Source: Actinophytocola sp045807065 (GTDB taxonomy: Bacteria > Actinomycetota > Actinomycetes > Mycobacteriales > Pseudonocardiaceae). Taken from it: DNA of 20,691 bases. The translations under genes and the position numbers were made by a program. A model generated the notes under the pieces. It saw nothing but the letters and a program-made list of their open reading frames with translations. It was not told the origin of the DNA and searched no databases. Positions 1 through 7,339 of the stretch are shown here, in pieces; within the stretch, counting starts at the first letter, position 1; each line of letters starts with the position of its first letter. The stretch lies in the NCBI RefSeq assembly GCF_045807065.1, contig NZ_JBJMIE010000482.1, forward strand, positions 1-20,691, read 5' to 3'.

Positions 1-375
1 CACTCTAACACAAAACTAACCAAATCCGAACTCGCCGACGAGCTGCCCGCCGCCTGGCTCGACGACGCCCCGGACACCACCGAGGCCCGGGCGCGGCTGC
101 GCGGCTGCGTCGAGGTGCACGCCGAGCCGCCGGAGGTCCGGTTCCGCGACTTCCTCCTCGTGTTCCTGGCCGAGGCCGAGGAGGAGCGGCACGCCGAGGC
201 CATCGCCGAGGCGGCGCTGCGCGAGGTCGCACCGGGCACCGCCCGGCGGGGCATCGCCGTGGGACGGCGCTGCGCCGTGGTCGTCGCCAGCTCCGGCGAA
301 GTCGGCCGGCCGTGCGCCGAGGACGCCGATTCACTGGCCCGTTTCGACACGCCGATCCGGGCGCTGCTGGCCTGA
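1..375 (+). CDS. Hypothetical protein, 3' end only (5' end outside the window)
   Basis: Frame 1 is open from the first base to a TGA at 373-375, giving the last 124 residues of a longer protein. From about base 31 the third codon positions are almost all G or C, as in a real actinomycete gene, so the reading frame is well supported. The visible part is acidic and Ala/Glu/Arg-rich, with an Ala/Glu helical stretch (FLAEAEEERHAEAIAEAA) followed by a short hydrophobic strand (CAVVVASSGEV). A GTG at 115 could be read as a start, but the same frame is already coding upstream, so I treat it as internal. I recognise no family and propose no function. The next gene begins 42 bp downstream on the same strand. 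Confidence 0.6.
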   Translation, partial: HSNTKLTKSELADELPAAWLDDAPDTTEARARLRGCVEVHAEPPEVRFRDFLLVFLAEAEEERHAEAIAEAALREVAPGTARRGIAVGRRCAVVVASSGEVGRPCAEDADSLARFDTPIRALLA

Positions 376-405
376 TCAGGGGGTGTCGCGGCCGGCCGGG
401 AGGGG

Positions 406-411
406 TAGACA
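406..411 (+). promoter_or_regulatory. Candidate -10 box of a leaderless promoter (CYTH-CHAD gene)
   Basis: TAGACA lies six bases upstream of ATG 418, the spacing expected if transcription starts at the A of the start codon. It matches TANNNT in five of six positions at best, and no clear -35 is visible. A purine-rich GGGAGGGG overlaps the same stretch, so an ordinary leadered start is also possible. Confidence 0.3.
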
Positions 412-417
412 GGACGT

Positions 418-1863
418 ATGGCCGTCGCGAGTCACCTGGAAACCGAACTGAAGTACGAGGCGGGCGCCCAGCTGCCCGCGCTCGACGAGCTGCCCGGAGT
501 GTCCGGGGTGGAGGGTCCGGAGGAGGTGCGGCTGTCGGCCGTCTACTTCGACACGACCGACCTCCGGCTCGCACGGCACGGCGCGACGCTGCGCAGGCGC
601 ACGGGTGGCGCCGACGAGGGCTGGCACCTGAAGGTCCCCGTCGGTGACGACTCGCGCGTCGAGCTGCGGCTCCCGCTCGACGACGGGCCCGCGACCAACA
701 CACCACCCGCGGAGCTGGCCCAGCTGACCTTCGGCATGGCGCGCGGCGCGGAGATCCGGCCGGTGGCGCTGCTCAAGACGAAGCGCCGCACCTGGCGGCT
801 GACCGGGCCGGACGGCGAGTTCCTGGCCGAGGTCGCCGCCGACCGGGTGAACGCGCGCCGCCTGGACGGCTCGTCGACGGTGGACAAGTGGCGCGAGCTG
901 GAGGTGGAGCTGGCCGACCCCGCGACGGGTCCCGCGCTGGACCAGGCGCTGCGCAAGGCGGGCCTGCGCCGCTCGAAGCACAGCTCGAAGCTGGCGCGCG
1001 TGCTGCCGGTGCCGGCCGCGCCGCCGGTCGGGGACTCGGCGGGCGACGTGTTGCTGGCCTACCTGCGCGAGCAGTACGACGAGCTGGTGAAGCAGGACCT
1101 GCGGGTGCGGCGCGACGAGCCGGACTCGGTGCACCAGATGCGTGTGTCGGCGCGCCGGCTGCGCAGCGCGCTGCGGACGTACGAGCGGTTGCTGCCCGGC
1201 ACCTCGCGGATGCGGGAAGACCTGCGCTGGTTGGGCCACCAGCTCGCCGAGCCGCGTGACCTGGAGGTGCAGCAGGAGCACTTCCGGTCGGAGGTGGCCG
1301 GGTTGCCCGACGAGCTGGTGGTCGGCCCGGTGGCCGCGCGGTTCACCCGCCACTTCGGCCCGGTGCTGGCGGCCGCGCGGGAGAACGTGCTGAAGACGTT
1401 GGCGAGCAAGCGGTACCGCCGGCTGCTCGACACGGTGGACAAGCTGCTGTCGGACCCGCCGCTGACCGAGCGCGCGGCCCGGCCGGCCGCCGGTGAGCTG
1501 CCGAAGCACCTGCGGCGTGCGTACCGGCGGACGGAGCGTCGCGTGCGCTCGGAGCCGATGCACGAGGTGCGGAAGGCGGCGAAGGGGTACCGCTACGCGT
1601 TGGAGGTGGCCGAGCCCGCGGTGGGCAAGAAGGCCCGACGGGCACGCGTCGCGGCCAAGGACCTGACGAAGCTACTCGGCGAGCACCAGGACGGCGTGGT
1701 GGCGCGGCCCCTGCTGCGTGAGCTGGGCATGCGCGCGCACCTGGCCGGCGAGAACGGGTTCACGTTCGGGTTGCTGCACGAACGGGAGCACGCGCGCTGC
1801 GCCGAGGTCGAGCGCGTGTACCCGGAGTACTGGAAGCGGGTGCGGAAGACGCGCCTGAAGTGA
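418..1863 (+). CDS. CYTH and CHAD domain-containing protein
   Basis: This 481-residue protein begins with a CYTH (triphosphate tunnel metalloenzyme) domain. The diagnostic ExExK signature is ETELK at residues 8-12, followed by the charged strands of the tunnel (YFDTTDLRLARHGATLRRR, then WHLKVP). The C-terminal half, from about residue 205, is a CHAD domain with the basic-helix signature VHQMRVSARRLRSALRTYE near 238-256 and a second copy of its His/Arg motif (MHEVRKAAKGYRYALE) near 381-396. CYTH proteins bind triphosphates or act on them, and CHAD domains bind inorganic polyphosphate, so a cytoplasmic polyphosphate-related role is likely; the substrate cannot be told from the sequence. ATG 418 is preceded by GGGAGGGG and by a -10-like TAGACA six bases upstream. 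It ends just before a strong hairpin at 1876-1898, so it is probably monocistronic. Confidence 0.93.
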   Translation: MAVASHLETELKYEAGAQLPALDELPGVSGVEGPEEVRLSAVYFDTTDLRLARHGATLRRRTGGADEGWHLKVPVGDDSRVELRLPLDDGPATNTPPAELAQLTFGMARGAEIRPVALLKTKRRTWRLTGPDGEFLAEVAADRVNARRLDGSSTVDKWRELEVELADPATGPALDQALRKAGLRRSKHSSKLARVLPVPAAPPVGDSAGDVLLAYLREQYDELVKQDLRVRRDEPDSVHQMRVSARRLRSALRTYERLLPGTSRMREDLRWLGHQLAEPRDLEVQQEHFRSEVAGLPDELVVGPVAARFTRHFGPVLAAARENVLKTLASKRYRRLLDTVDKLLSDPPLTERAARPAAGELPKHLRRAYRRTERRVRSEPMHEVRKAAKGYRYALEVAEPAVGKKARRARVAAKDLTKLLGEHQDGVVARPLLRELGMRAHLAGENGFTFGLLHEREHARCAEVERVYPEYWKRVRKTRLK

Positions 1864-1875
1864 GGTGTCGCGTGT

Positions 1876-1898
1876 CGGGGGCTGGCCTCCGGCCCCCG
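1876..1898 (+). terminator. Hairpin terminator after the CYTH-CHAD gene
   Basis: A perfect 7-bp stem CGGGGGC / GCCCCCG encloses a 9-base loop, 13 bp after the stop codon. There is no T tract, which is common for actinomycete terminators. Confidence 0.6.
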
Positions 1899-2077
1899 GT
1901 TCCATTGTCCCACGCGGTACCGACAGTGCTCGGGAGCTGACTGGTGGGAGCGCTCCTCGCCCTGGCACACGGGGGGACGCGGCCGGCAGGGGGTGACGTT
2001 CTCGCACTGGTGTGCTCGCTGCTGGCGTCCGGCTGATTTTCGCGGCGTTGTCGGTGGGCGATGGCAGAGTGCCGGGC

Positions 2078-2947
2078 ATGAGGGACTTCTTCGCGTCGCC
2101 CGGTCCGATGACCGGCGACCTCGACGGTGTGCTGGCCGGACTGACGGCGGACGTGGCCGGGCTGGCCGCGGTCGGCCACGGGTTGATGATCCACGAGCAC
2201 CTGGCCGGCGCCTACGGCGTGAACTTCGACGCGGGCGACCGGGAGACCGTGCACGTGCGGCCGGTGCCGCGATTACTCGAGCGGGTCCTCGCGGTGTCGC
2301 CGGCACCGCTCACCACGCCCCGCCCGCTGAAGCTGCGGATCGCGGGGAACTGCCGGCAGTTCACCGTGCTGATGGTGGCGGCGCTGCGTGCCCGGGGCGT
2401 GCCGGCGCGGGCGAGGTGCGGGTTCGGCGGCTACTTCACGCCCGGCTTCTTCGAGGACCACTGGGTGTGCGAGTACTGGACGGACGAGCGGTGGCGCCTG
2501 GTCGACGGCCAGATCGACGACAGGCAGCTGGCCATGTTCCCGATCGACTTCGACGTGACCGACGTGCCGCGTGCGGCGTTCCTCGTCGGCGGCGACGCGT
2601 GGCGGCGGTACCGGCGGGGCGAGGTGTCGGAGAACGCGTTCGGACTGACGGTCACCGCGGAGTCCGGCGCGTGGTGGATCGCGCAGAACCTGCTGCGGGA
2701 CGCGGCGGCGCTGCGGAAGGTCGAGCTGCTGCCGTGGGACACCTGGGGCGCGATGCCGGGCCCCGGCGAGCCGATCGACGAGGAGCTGTTCGACCGGCTC
2801 GCCGAGGCCACGCTGGACCCGGAGCTGGCCGGCCTGCCGGAGCTGATGGCCGACCCGAGGCTGCGCGTCCCGCGCGCGGTGCGCAACGCGGTGCGGGACG
2901 CGGAGGAGGTGGTGCTGCCGGCTGCGCCGGGGCGCGTTCCCTCCTAA
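2078..2947 (+). CDS. Transglutaminase-like domain protein
   Basis: With the ATG at 2078 the protein has 289 residues. It shows the papain-like transglutaminase triad in order: Cys92 in GNCRQF, followed by a helix ending in RARGVPAR; His128 in FEDHWVCEYW; and Asp143 in WRLVDGQID. Many bacterial members of this fold act as proteases or amidases rather than cross-linkers, and the substrate is unknown. The protein has no signal peptide and should be cytoplasmic. The frame stays open upstream to a GTG at 2012, but the extra 22 residues look non-coding, and the N-terminus from residue 1 (MRDFFASPGPMT) resembles the family as I know it. A -10-like CAGAGT seven bases before the ATG allows a leaderless transcript. 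The stop codon TAA is part of the next gene's candidate -10 box. Confidence 0.88.
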   Translation: MRDFFASPGPMTGDLDGVLAGLTADVAGLAAVGHGLMIHEHLAGAYGVNFDAGDRETVHVRPVPRLLERVLAVSPAPLTTPRPLKLRIAGNCRQFTVLMVAALRARGVPARARCGFGGYFTPGFFEDHWVCEYWTDERWRLVDGQIDDRQLAMFPIDFDVTDVPRAAFLVGGDAWRRYRRGEVSENAFGLTVTAESGAWWIAQNLLRDAAALRKVELLPWDTWGAMPGPGEPIDEELFDRLAEATLDPELAGLPELMADPRLRVPRAVRNAVRDAEEVVLPAAPGRVPS

Positions 2948-2950
2948 CGT
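2945..2950 (+). promoter_or_regulatory. Candidate -10 box of a leaderless promoter (gadB)
   Basis: TAACGT fits the actinobacterial -10 consensus TANNNT and sits six bases (GGGCCC) before ATG 2957, the spacing expected for a leaderless mRNA. There is no Shine-Dalgarno sequence before this ATG, which supports the reading. The TAA of the box is also the stop codon of the transglutaminase-like gene. Confidence 0.5.
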
Positions 2951-2956
2951 GGGCCC

Positions 2957-4333
2957 ATGACACTGGCGAACACCGGTGGGAACCGGGACTCCGGTCGGGA
3001 CTTCCTGGCCGTCAACCCTGTCTTCGTCGCCGAACCCGTGGAGGTGCCGCGGAACTCGCTGCCTTCCGGCGGCTTGGCGCCGGACGTCGCGTACCAGGTC
3101 GTGCATGACGAGCTCATGCTCGACGGGAACGCGCGGCTCAACCTGGCCACGTTCGTGACGACGTGGATGGAGCCCACCGCCGAGCGGCTGATGGCGGAGT
3201 GCTTCGACAAGAACATGGTCGACAAGGACGAGTACCCGCGCACCGCCGCCCTGGAGGAGCGGTGCGTGCGGATGCTCGCCGAGCTGTGGCACGCCCCCGA
3301 CGCGTCGACCGCCATCGGCTGCTCCACCACGGGGTCCAGCGAGGCGTGCATGCTCGCCGGCCTCGCGATGAAGCGGCGCTGGCAGCACCGCACCGGCGGC
3401 CGGGGCCGGCCGAACATCGTCATGGGCGCCAACGTCCAGATCTGCTGGGAGAAGTTCGCCAACTACTGGGACGTGGAGGCCCGCCTGGTGCCGATGGAGG
3501 GCGACCGCTTCCACCTGACCGCCGAGGAGGCCGTGCGGCGCTGCGACGAGAACACCATCGGGGTCGTGGCAGTCCTGGGCTCGACCTTCGACGGGAGCTA
3601 CGAGCCGGTGGCGGAGATCTGCGCCGCCCTCGACGAGCACCACCCACACGTACCGGTCCACGTCGACGGCGCGTCCGGCGCGATGATCGCACCGTTCTGC
3701 GACCCCGAGCTGGAGTGGGACTTCCGCCTGGCGCGGGTGTGCTCGATCAACACGTCCGGCCACAAGTACGGCCTCGTCTACCCGGGGGTGGGCTGGGTCG
3801 TCTGGCGCGACCGGGAGGCGCTGCCGGAGGACCTGGTGTTCCACGTCAACTACCTTGGCGGCGACATGCCGACGTTCGCGCTGAACTTCTCCCGCCCGGG
3901 TGCACAGGTGGTGGCGCAGTACTTCATGTTCCTCCGCCTCGGCTTCGACGGCTACCGCCGAGTGCAGCGGTACTGCCGCGAGGTGGCCACGTCGTTGTCG
4001 GACCGGATCGCCGCCCTGGGACCGTTCCGCCTCCTGACACGAGGTGACGAACTACCGGTCTTCGCCTTCACCCTCGACGACGACGTCACGGCCTACTCGG
4101 TCTTCGACGTCTCGGCCCACCTACGCGAGGCCGGCTGGCTGGTCCCGGCTTACACCTTCCCCGACAACCGCGCCGACCTGTCCGTCCTCCGCATCGTGAT
4201 ACGCAACGGCATGACCCACGACCTGGCCGACCTGCTCGTGGAAGACCTCCGCCGCGTGGTCGCCCGCCTGGAGGAACAGGAGAGACCCCTCCGCGGCAAG
4301 GAGGCCAGCTCCTTCTCCCACGGCGCCCGCTGA
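2957..4333 (+). CDS. gadB: Glutamate decarboxylase (PLP-dependent)
   Basis: This 458-residue protein should convert L-glutamate and a proton to GABA and CO2 in the cytoplasm, a reaction used in acid resistance and GABA metabolism. Length and sequence fit group II PLP decarboxylases of the GadA/GadB type throughout. Visible motifs are FVTTWMEP near residues 66-73, DKNMVDKDEYP near 84-94, the phosphate-binding region GCSTTGSSEACMLAG at 121-135, the PLP ring-nitrogen Asp237 in HVDGASG, and the PLP Schiff-base Lys270 in NTSGHKYG. The C-terminus (KEASSFSHGAR) is short and ends without the HKHT tail of the E. coli enzyme. There is no neighbouring glutamate/GABA antiporter in the window. The start is fixed by homology and by the leaderless -10 box at 2945-2950. 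Confidence 0.96.
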   Translation: MTLANTGGNRDSGRDFLAVNPVFVAEPVEVPRNSLPSGGLAPDVAYQVVHDELMLDGNARLNLATFVTTWMEPTAERLMAECFDKNMVDKDEYPRTAALEERCVRMLAELWHAPDASTAIGCSTTGSSEACMLAGLAMKRRWQHRTGGRGRPNIVMGANVQICWEKFANYWDVEARLVPMEGDRFHLTAEEAVRRCDENTIGVVAVLGSTFDGSYEPVAEICAALDEHHPHVPVHVDGASGAMIAPFCDPELEWDFRLARVCSINTSGHKYGLVYPGVGWVVWRDREALPEDLVFHVNYLGGDMPTFALNFSRPGAQVVAQYFMFLRLGFDGYRRVQRYCREVATSLSDRIAALGPFRLLTRGDELPVFAFTLDDDVTAYSVFDVSAHLREAGWLVPAYTFPDNRADLSVLRIVIRNGMTHDLADLLVEDLRRVVARLEEQERPLRGKEASSFSHGAR

Positions 4334-4396
4334 GACCCTGCAGCGACTGGCCGTGGCACCCGACCTCAACTCCTCCTCGGCGAGGCCGGGCGCCGC

Positions 4397-4413
4397 GCGT
4401 CGCGCCGCGACGC
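4397..4413 (+). terminator. GC-rich palindrome downstream of gadB, possible terminator
   Basis: GCGTCGCG-C-CGCGACGC is a perfect 8-bp inverted repeat around one base. As RNA it can fold into a 6-bp stem with a 5-base loop, 63 bp after the gadB stop. No T tract follows. It lies in the 256-bp gap between gadB and the next operon, in which I see no other gene. Confidence 0.35.
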
Positions 4414-4589
4414 CGGACAGTGACGGCGTCGAGTGCGTGGTCACCGTGCCCGTGCATGACAAAAAGGCGACAGTTCTGGCCGGGACCGCCCTCTAGCTGC
4501 TCTTCTCGGAGAACAGGGGGCCGGATGAGCAATTGCCGGGCGTCTCGTTCTTGTGCCGGCAGTAGACGCGGCTGCATCCTGTTGCCGGG

Positions 4590-5816
4590 GTGAGTCGTGT
4601 GGACGTTCAACAGACGGTGCATCAAACAATCTGCGCGGTTGACATCGCCGGTTACGGCAACGGCACCCGGACACGGCGGGACCTCGGTTCGCTACGTGCG
4701 GGAATGTACGAGTCGTTCCGGCGGGCGTTCGCCGCGGTGGGCATCCAGTGGGAGCAGTGCTTCACGCAGGACGGGGGCGACTCCATTCTCGCGCTGGTTC
4801 CCGGGGACGTGCCGAAGGAGGCAATTGCCGGAGACCTGCCTAACGCGTTGCTCGCCGCCCTGTGCGCGCACAACCAGTTGCGCCCGCCGGATGATCAGCT
4901 GAAACTGCGCATGACATTGCACGCGGGCGAGGTCACCTACGATGATCACGGGGTGAGCTCGACAGCCATCATCGAGGCGAGCCGTCTGCTCGACGCGCCG
5001 CCGCTGAAGGAGGCGCTGGCGGAGTCGTCGGCGTCGCTGGCTGTCATCGCGTCCGAGTATTTCTTCTCGGAGGTGATCTGGCATGACCCCGGATACGAGC
5101 CGGACGCGTATCGGAAGGTCGCCGTCAGGGTCAAGCAGTTCTCCGGCTTCGGTTGGATCCGCCTGCCCGGCCACGAGCTGCCGCCGGTCGAACCGCCGAA
5201 CGGCACACCAGTCGGACCAGCGGAGGGAACCCCGCTCGGACCGGCGAACGGAAGACCGGTCGGCTCGGCGGACGAAACACCGGTCGCACCCCCGAACGGA
5301 ACACCGACCGGACGGGCGAACGGAACATCAGCCGGATGGGCGAACGGATCGTCCATCGAAACGTCAAACGGATCGTTCACCGGAACGCCGAACGGCTCGC
5401 CCGCCGGAGCGTCGAACGAGCCGCTGGAGCGGCTGCCGGTCGACGCCCCGGTCACGCAACGGGAGACACCGCTGGTCGTGTCGCGGGAGCGGCCGATGTT
5501 CATAGTCCCGCCGCTGCGCCCGGCATCCCCGGAGTTCTACGAGTTCGTCAACGCGCTCGAGAGCATTCCGTGCATGCGCAACGAGGACACGCGTGCGCAG
5601 GTCGTCGACCAGCTCCGCTTCGCCGGCATGGTCAGGTACTTCCCCAGTCGGCGCGCGCACATCACCAGCATCCTGCGCACCTGCACCGACTTCGAGAACG
5701 GCGTGCTGGAGCTGGTGAACGTGATCGTGAACCAGGAGACCAACGACTCGGTGCCGCTACACGATTCAGTGTCACTGAAACGATTGTTGCCGCTGGTGAC
5801 GGTCGACGGGTTGTAA
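4590..5816 (+). CDS. Class III nucleotide cyclase-like protein with octapeptide-repeat linker and C-terminal effector-associated domain
   Basis: The 408 residues fall into three parts. Residues 10-192 resemble a class III adenylate/guanylate cyclase catalytic domain: VDIAGYG carries the first metal Asp (D18), DGGDS the second (D64), LHAGEV matches the core G-strand, and R132 in EASRL sits where the cyclase Asn/Arg helix lies. The usual base-selecting Lys before the GD motif is not seen, so activity is uncertain. Residues 203-276 are nine tandem octapeptides of the type A/P-N-G-T-P-x-G-x, a disordered linker. Residues 310-402 look like an effector-associated domain of the EAD2 type (FVNALESIPCMRNEDTRAQ). 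Such domains tether effectors to conflict-system cores. It is first in a four-gene operon with VMAP, MoxR and vWA-NB-ARC-TPR genes. GTG 4590 or GTG 4599 may be the true start. Confidence 0.8.
   Translation: MSRVDVQQTVHQTICAVDIAGYGNGTRTRRDLGSLRAGMYESFRRAFAAVGIQWEQCFTQDGGDSILALVPGDVPKEAIAGDLPNALLAALCAHNQLRPPDDQLKLRMTLHAGEVTYDDHGVSSTAIIEASRLLDAPPLKEALAESSASLAVIASEYFFSEVIWHDPGYEPDAYRKVAVRVKQFSGFGWIRLPGHELPPVEPPNGTPVGPAEGTPLGPANGRPVGSADETPVAPPNGTPTGRANGTSAGWANGSSIETSNGSFTGTPNGSPAGASNEPLERLPVDAPVTQRETPLVVSRERPMFIVPPLRPASPEFYEFVNALESIPCMRNEDTRAQVVDQLRFAGMVRYFPSRRAHITSILRTCTDFENGVLELVNVIVNQETNDSVPLHDSVSLKRLLPLVTVDGL
5196..5411 (+). repeat. Nine in-frame 24-bp tandem repeats (minisatellite)
   Basis: Nine consecutive 24-bp units encode octapeptides: PNGTPVGP, AEGTPLGP, ANGRPVGS, ADETPVAP, PNGTPTGR, ANGTSAGW, ANGSSIET, SNGSFTGT, PNGSPAGA. 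The best conserved core is the AACGG in the second and third codons. Units diverge mostly at the third codon position and at variable residues, so the array is old rather than freshly expanded. It forms the linker between the cyclase-like domain and the EAD. Confidence 0.9.
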
Positions 5817-5849
5817 CGATCAAGCACGTCCGAGCGAACGGCTAACGGT

Positions 5850-5866
5850 GGAAGGGGGCAGACCCC
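5850..5866 (+). promoter_or_regulatory. Strong ribosome binding site of the VMAP gene, possibly in a small hairpin
   Basis: GGAAGGGGG at 5850-5858 lies eight bases before GTG 5867 and fixes that start. Its GGGG (5855-5858) can pair with CCCC (5863-5866) across a 4-base loop, which would partly hide the site. Confidence 0.45.
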
Positions 5867-7339
5867 GTGACGTCGAGCAACGGTGGCACCTTGCTGCCGC
5901 TGGTCAAGGCGTTCGCGTTGCTGCCCTGCATGCAAACGGTCCAGGACAGAAACTTCGTGGTGCTACTGCTCGGGGATCGGCTCGGCACGATCCTCCAGAT
6001 CGAGGAGAGCCCGCGTAAGCTCACGCACCTTTTCAGCGTCGTGCAGGCCTGCGACCGCCGTCCGGACGGCCTGCAGGCATTGCTCGACGTCGTGCGGGAG
6101 CTTGATCCGGGCACCATTCATCTGCGATTCGTGGAGCGGATGATCGCGGAACGTACCGCGCTGCCGTTGTGGCCGAAGGAGGAACGCGACTCGCTCTTCG
6201 CGTTGCTGTCGGGCATGCCCTTCAAGGACCTGATCGAGCTGTACCGGCAGGTCGCCGGTGCCGGTGCGCCCGAGTTGCCCGCCGAGTCCAGCTATCGCGA
6301 GGTGTTCCTCACCTTGGAGACGATGAACGCCGACCCGAACGGCCTGCCGAAGGCGATCCTGTTCGTCGAGCAGCTGGCGAGCGGACGGCGGCACGAGCTG
6401 TCGATCGAACTGCGGCGGTGGTCCGATCGACAGGCGAGTAGGTTGGGTGTCATCACCGAACTGCAGAAGACGCGCCGCGAGCTGAAGGCGCCGCCACCCG
6501 GGCCGCCCCCGAACTCGCCGGCCTATCTCGTGTTCATGCTGCGCCGGGTCGGGCTCACCGGTGACCAGTACCAGCTGTTCAACTGGTCCCAGCTCGATCT
6601 CTCGGAAGGCTGGCACCCCGAGCGCGGTGACGACTTCACGGGCACGATCGACGAGGTCAAGCGGCAGGTCGCGGAGCTGATCGAGTCGGTGGAAATCAAA
6701 TGGGCCCGGTACCGGCCCGACATCCGCATCGAGATGGTTCTTTCGGGTGAACTGCTGAACCTCGACGTCGACCAGTGGTCCTGGGAAGTGGAAAGCACGA
6801 TTCCGGCGATCCCGATCGGATGTCGTTACGCGTTCGCAATTCGCTCACTGGAGCGAATGATGTCCGGCAAGTGGCACCGTTCGTGGCACATGCGGTGGAG
6901 TGTTCTCGCTGGTCAGCTTCAAACAGGCGCGATAGAGCCGGACTCCCATCACCGGATCGAGGCGGGTGACAGCATCCGTAAGCTGGTCGCCGATTTCGAG
7001 AACAACCCGAGCGTGGTCTCCCTGATGCTGAGCAAGCCGCCGGAAGCCGTCGAGGACGGCGGCCCTGAGGTCCGCGTTGGATTGCGAGCCGGATTGCCCG
7101 TCATCGTGTGGTCTCGTGAGAACTGCGATTCCGAAGAGTTCTTGACCGCGGTACGCCAACTCCTGCATGGTGATGGTTCGGGTGACGTTCTGCATCGTGT
7201 GAAACAGATTAGGACGACGGCCTACCAGTCACACGCCGGACATGTCGGCCATTCTCTCGCGCTGATGTGGGACGACCCGGAACGACTGGTCGTGCCGGCC
7301 GACCTCGGTCCTCCTCGTGATCCCAGGGAGGCGGCGTGA
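5867..7339 (+). CDS. VMAP (vWA-MoxR-associated protein) with N-terminal EAD2-like domain
   Basis: This 490-residue protein starts with an effector-associated domain (about 8-92): LVKAFALLPCMQTVQDRNF, then ESPRKLTHLFSVVQAC and DGLQALLDVVRELDPGT. It has the same pattern as the C-terminus of the upstream cyclase-like protein. A helical middle region follows (100-205, with LPKAILFVEQLASG). The rest (about 215-482) matches the VMAP C-terminal domain as I know it: EMVLSGELLNLDVDQW near 289-304, AIRSLER at 324-330, LPVIVWSREN near 410-419. In vWA-MoxR-VMAP ternary conflict systems this protein is the adaptor between effector and NTPase switch; it should be cytoplasmic. GTG 5867 has a strong Shine-Dalgarno sequence. 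The gene is 50 bp behind the previous one and overlaps the MoxR gene by 4 bp (GTGA), implying translational coupling. Confidence 0.82.
   Translation: MTSSNGGTLLPLVKAFALLPCMQTVQDRNFVVLLLGDRLGTILQIEESPRKLTHLFSVVQACDRRPDGLQALLDVVRELDPGTIHLRFVERMIAERTALPLWPKEERDSLFALLSGMPFKDLIELYRQVAGAGAPELPAESSYREVFLTLETMNADPNGLPKAILFVEQLASGRRHELSIELRRWSDRQASRLGVITELQKTRRELKAPPPGPPPNSPAYLVFMLRRVGLTGDQYQLFNWSQLDLSEGWHPERGDDFTGTIDEVKRQVAELIESVEIKWARYRPDIRIEMVLSGELLNLDVDQWSWEVESTIPAIPIGCRYAFAIRSLERMMSGKWHRSWHMRWSVLAGQLQTGAIEPDSHHRIEAGDSIRKLVADFENNPSVVSLMLSKPPEAVEDGGPEVRVGLRAGLPVIVWSRENCDSEEFLTAVRQLLHGDGSGDVLHRVKQIRTTAYQSHAGHVGHSLALMWDDPERLVVPADLGPPRDPREAA

Noticed and set aside
1..35. AT-rich first 35 bases as an attachment site or promoter
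   Set aside because: The stretch is in frame with the coding sequence and no repeat of it is seen elsewhere in the window; the upstream side is not available.
1949..1958. Palindrome GGAGCGCTCC in the gap before the transglutaminase-like gene
   Set aside because: A short GC-rich palindrome is expected by chance at this composition and it has no repeat partner nearby.
2012..2077. Upstream GTG extension of the transglutaminase-like protein
   Set aside because: The added 22 residues do not resemble the family and there is no ribosome site; ATG 2078 fits the usual N-terminus.
4353..4496. A 47-codon plus-strand frame after gadB with a weakly DUF397-like end
   Set aside because: GTG start without ribosome site, poor coding bias at the 5' part and no convincing family match.
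5196..5411. The 24-bp repeat array as a CRISPR
   Set aside because: The units are directly adjacent with no spacers, and the array is in frame inside a protein gene.
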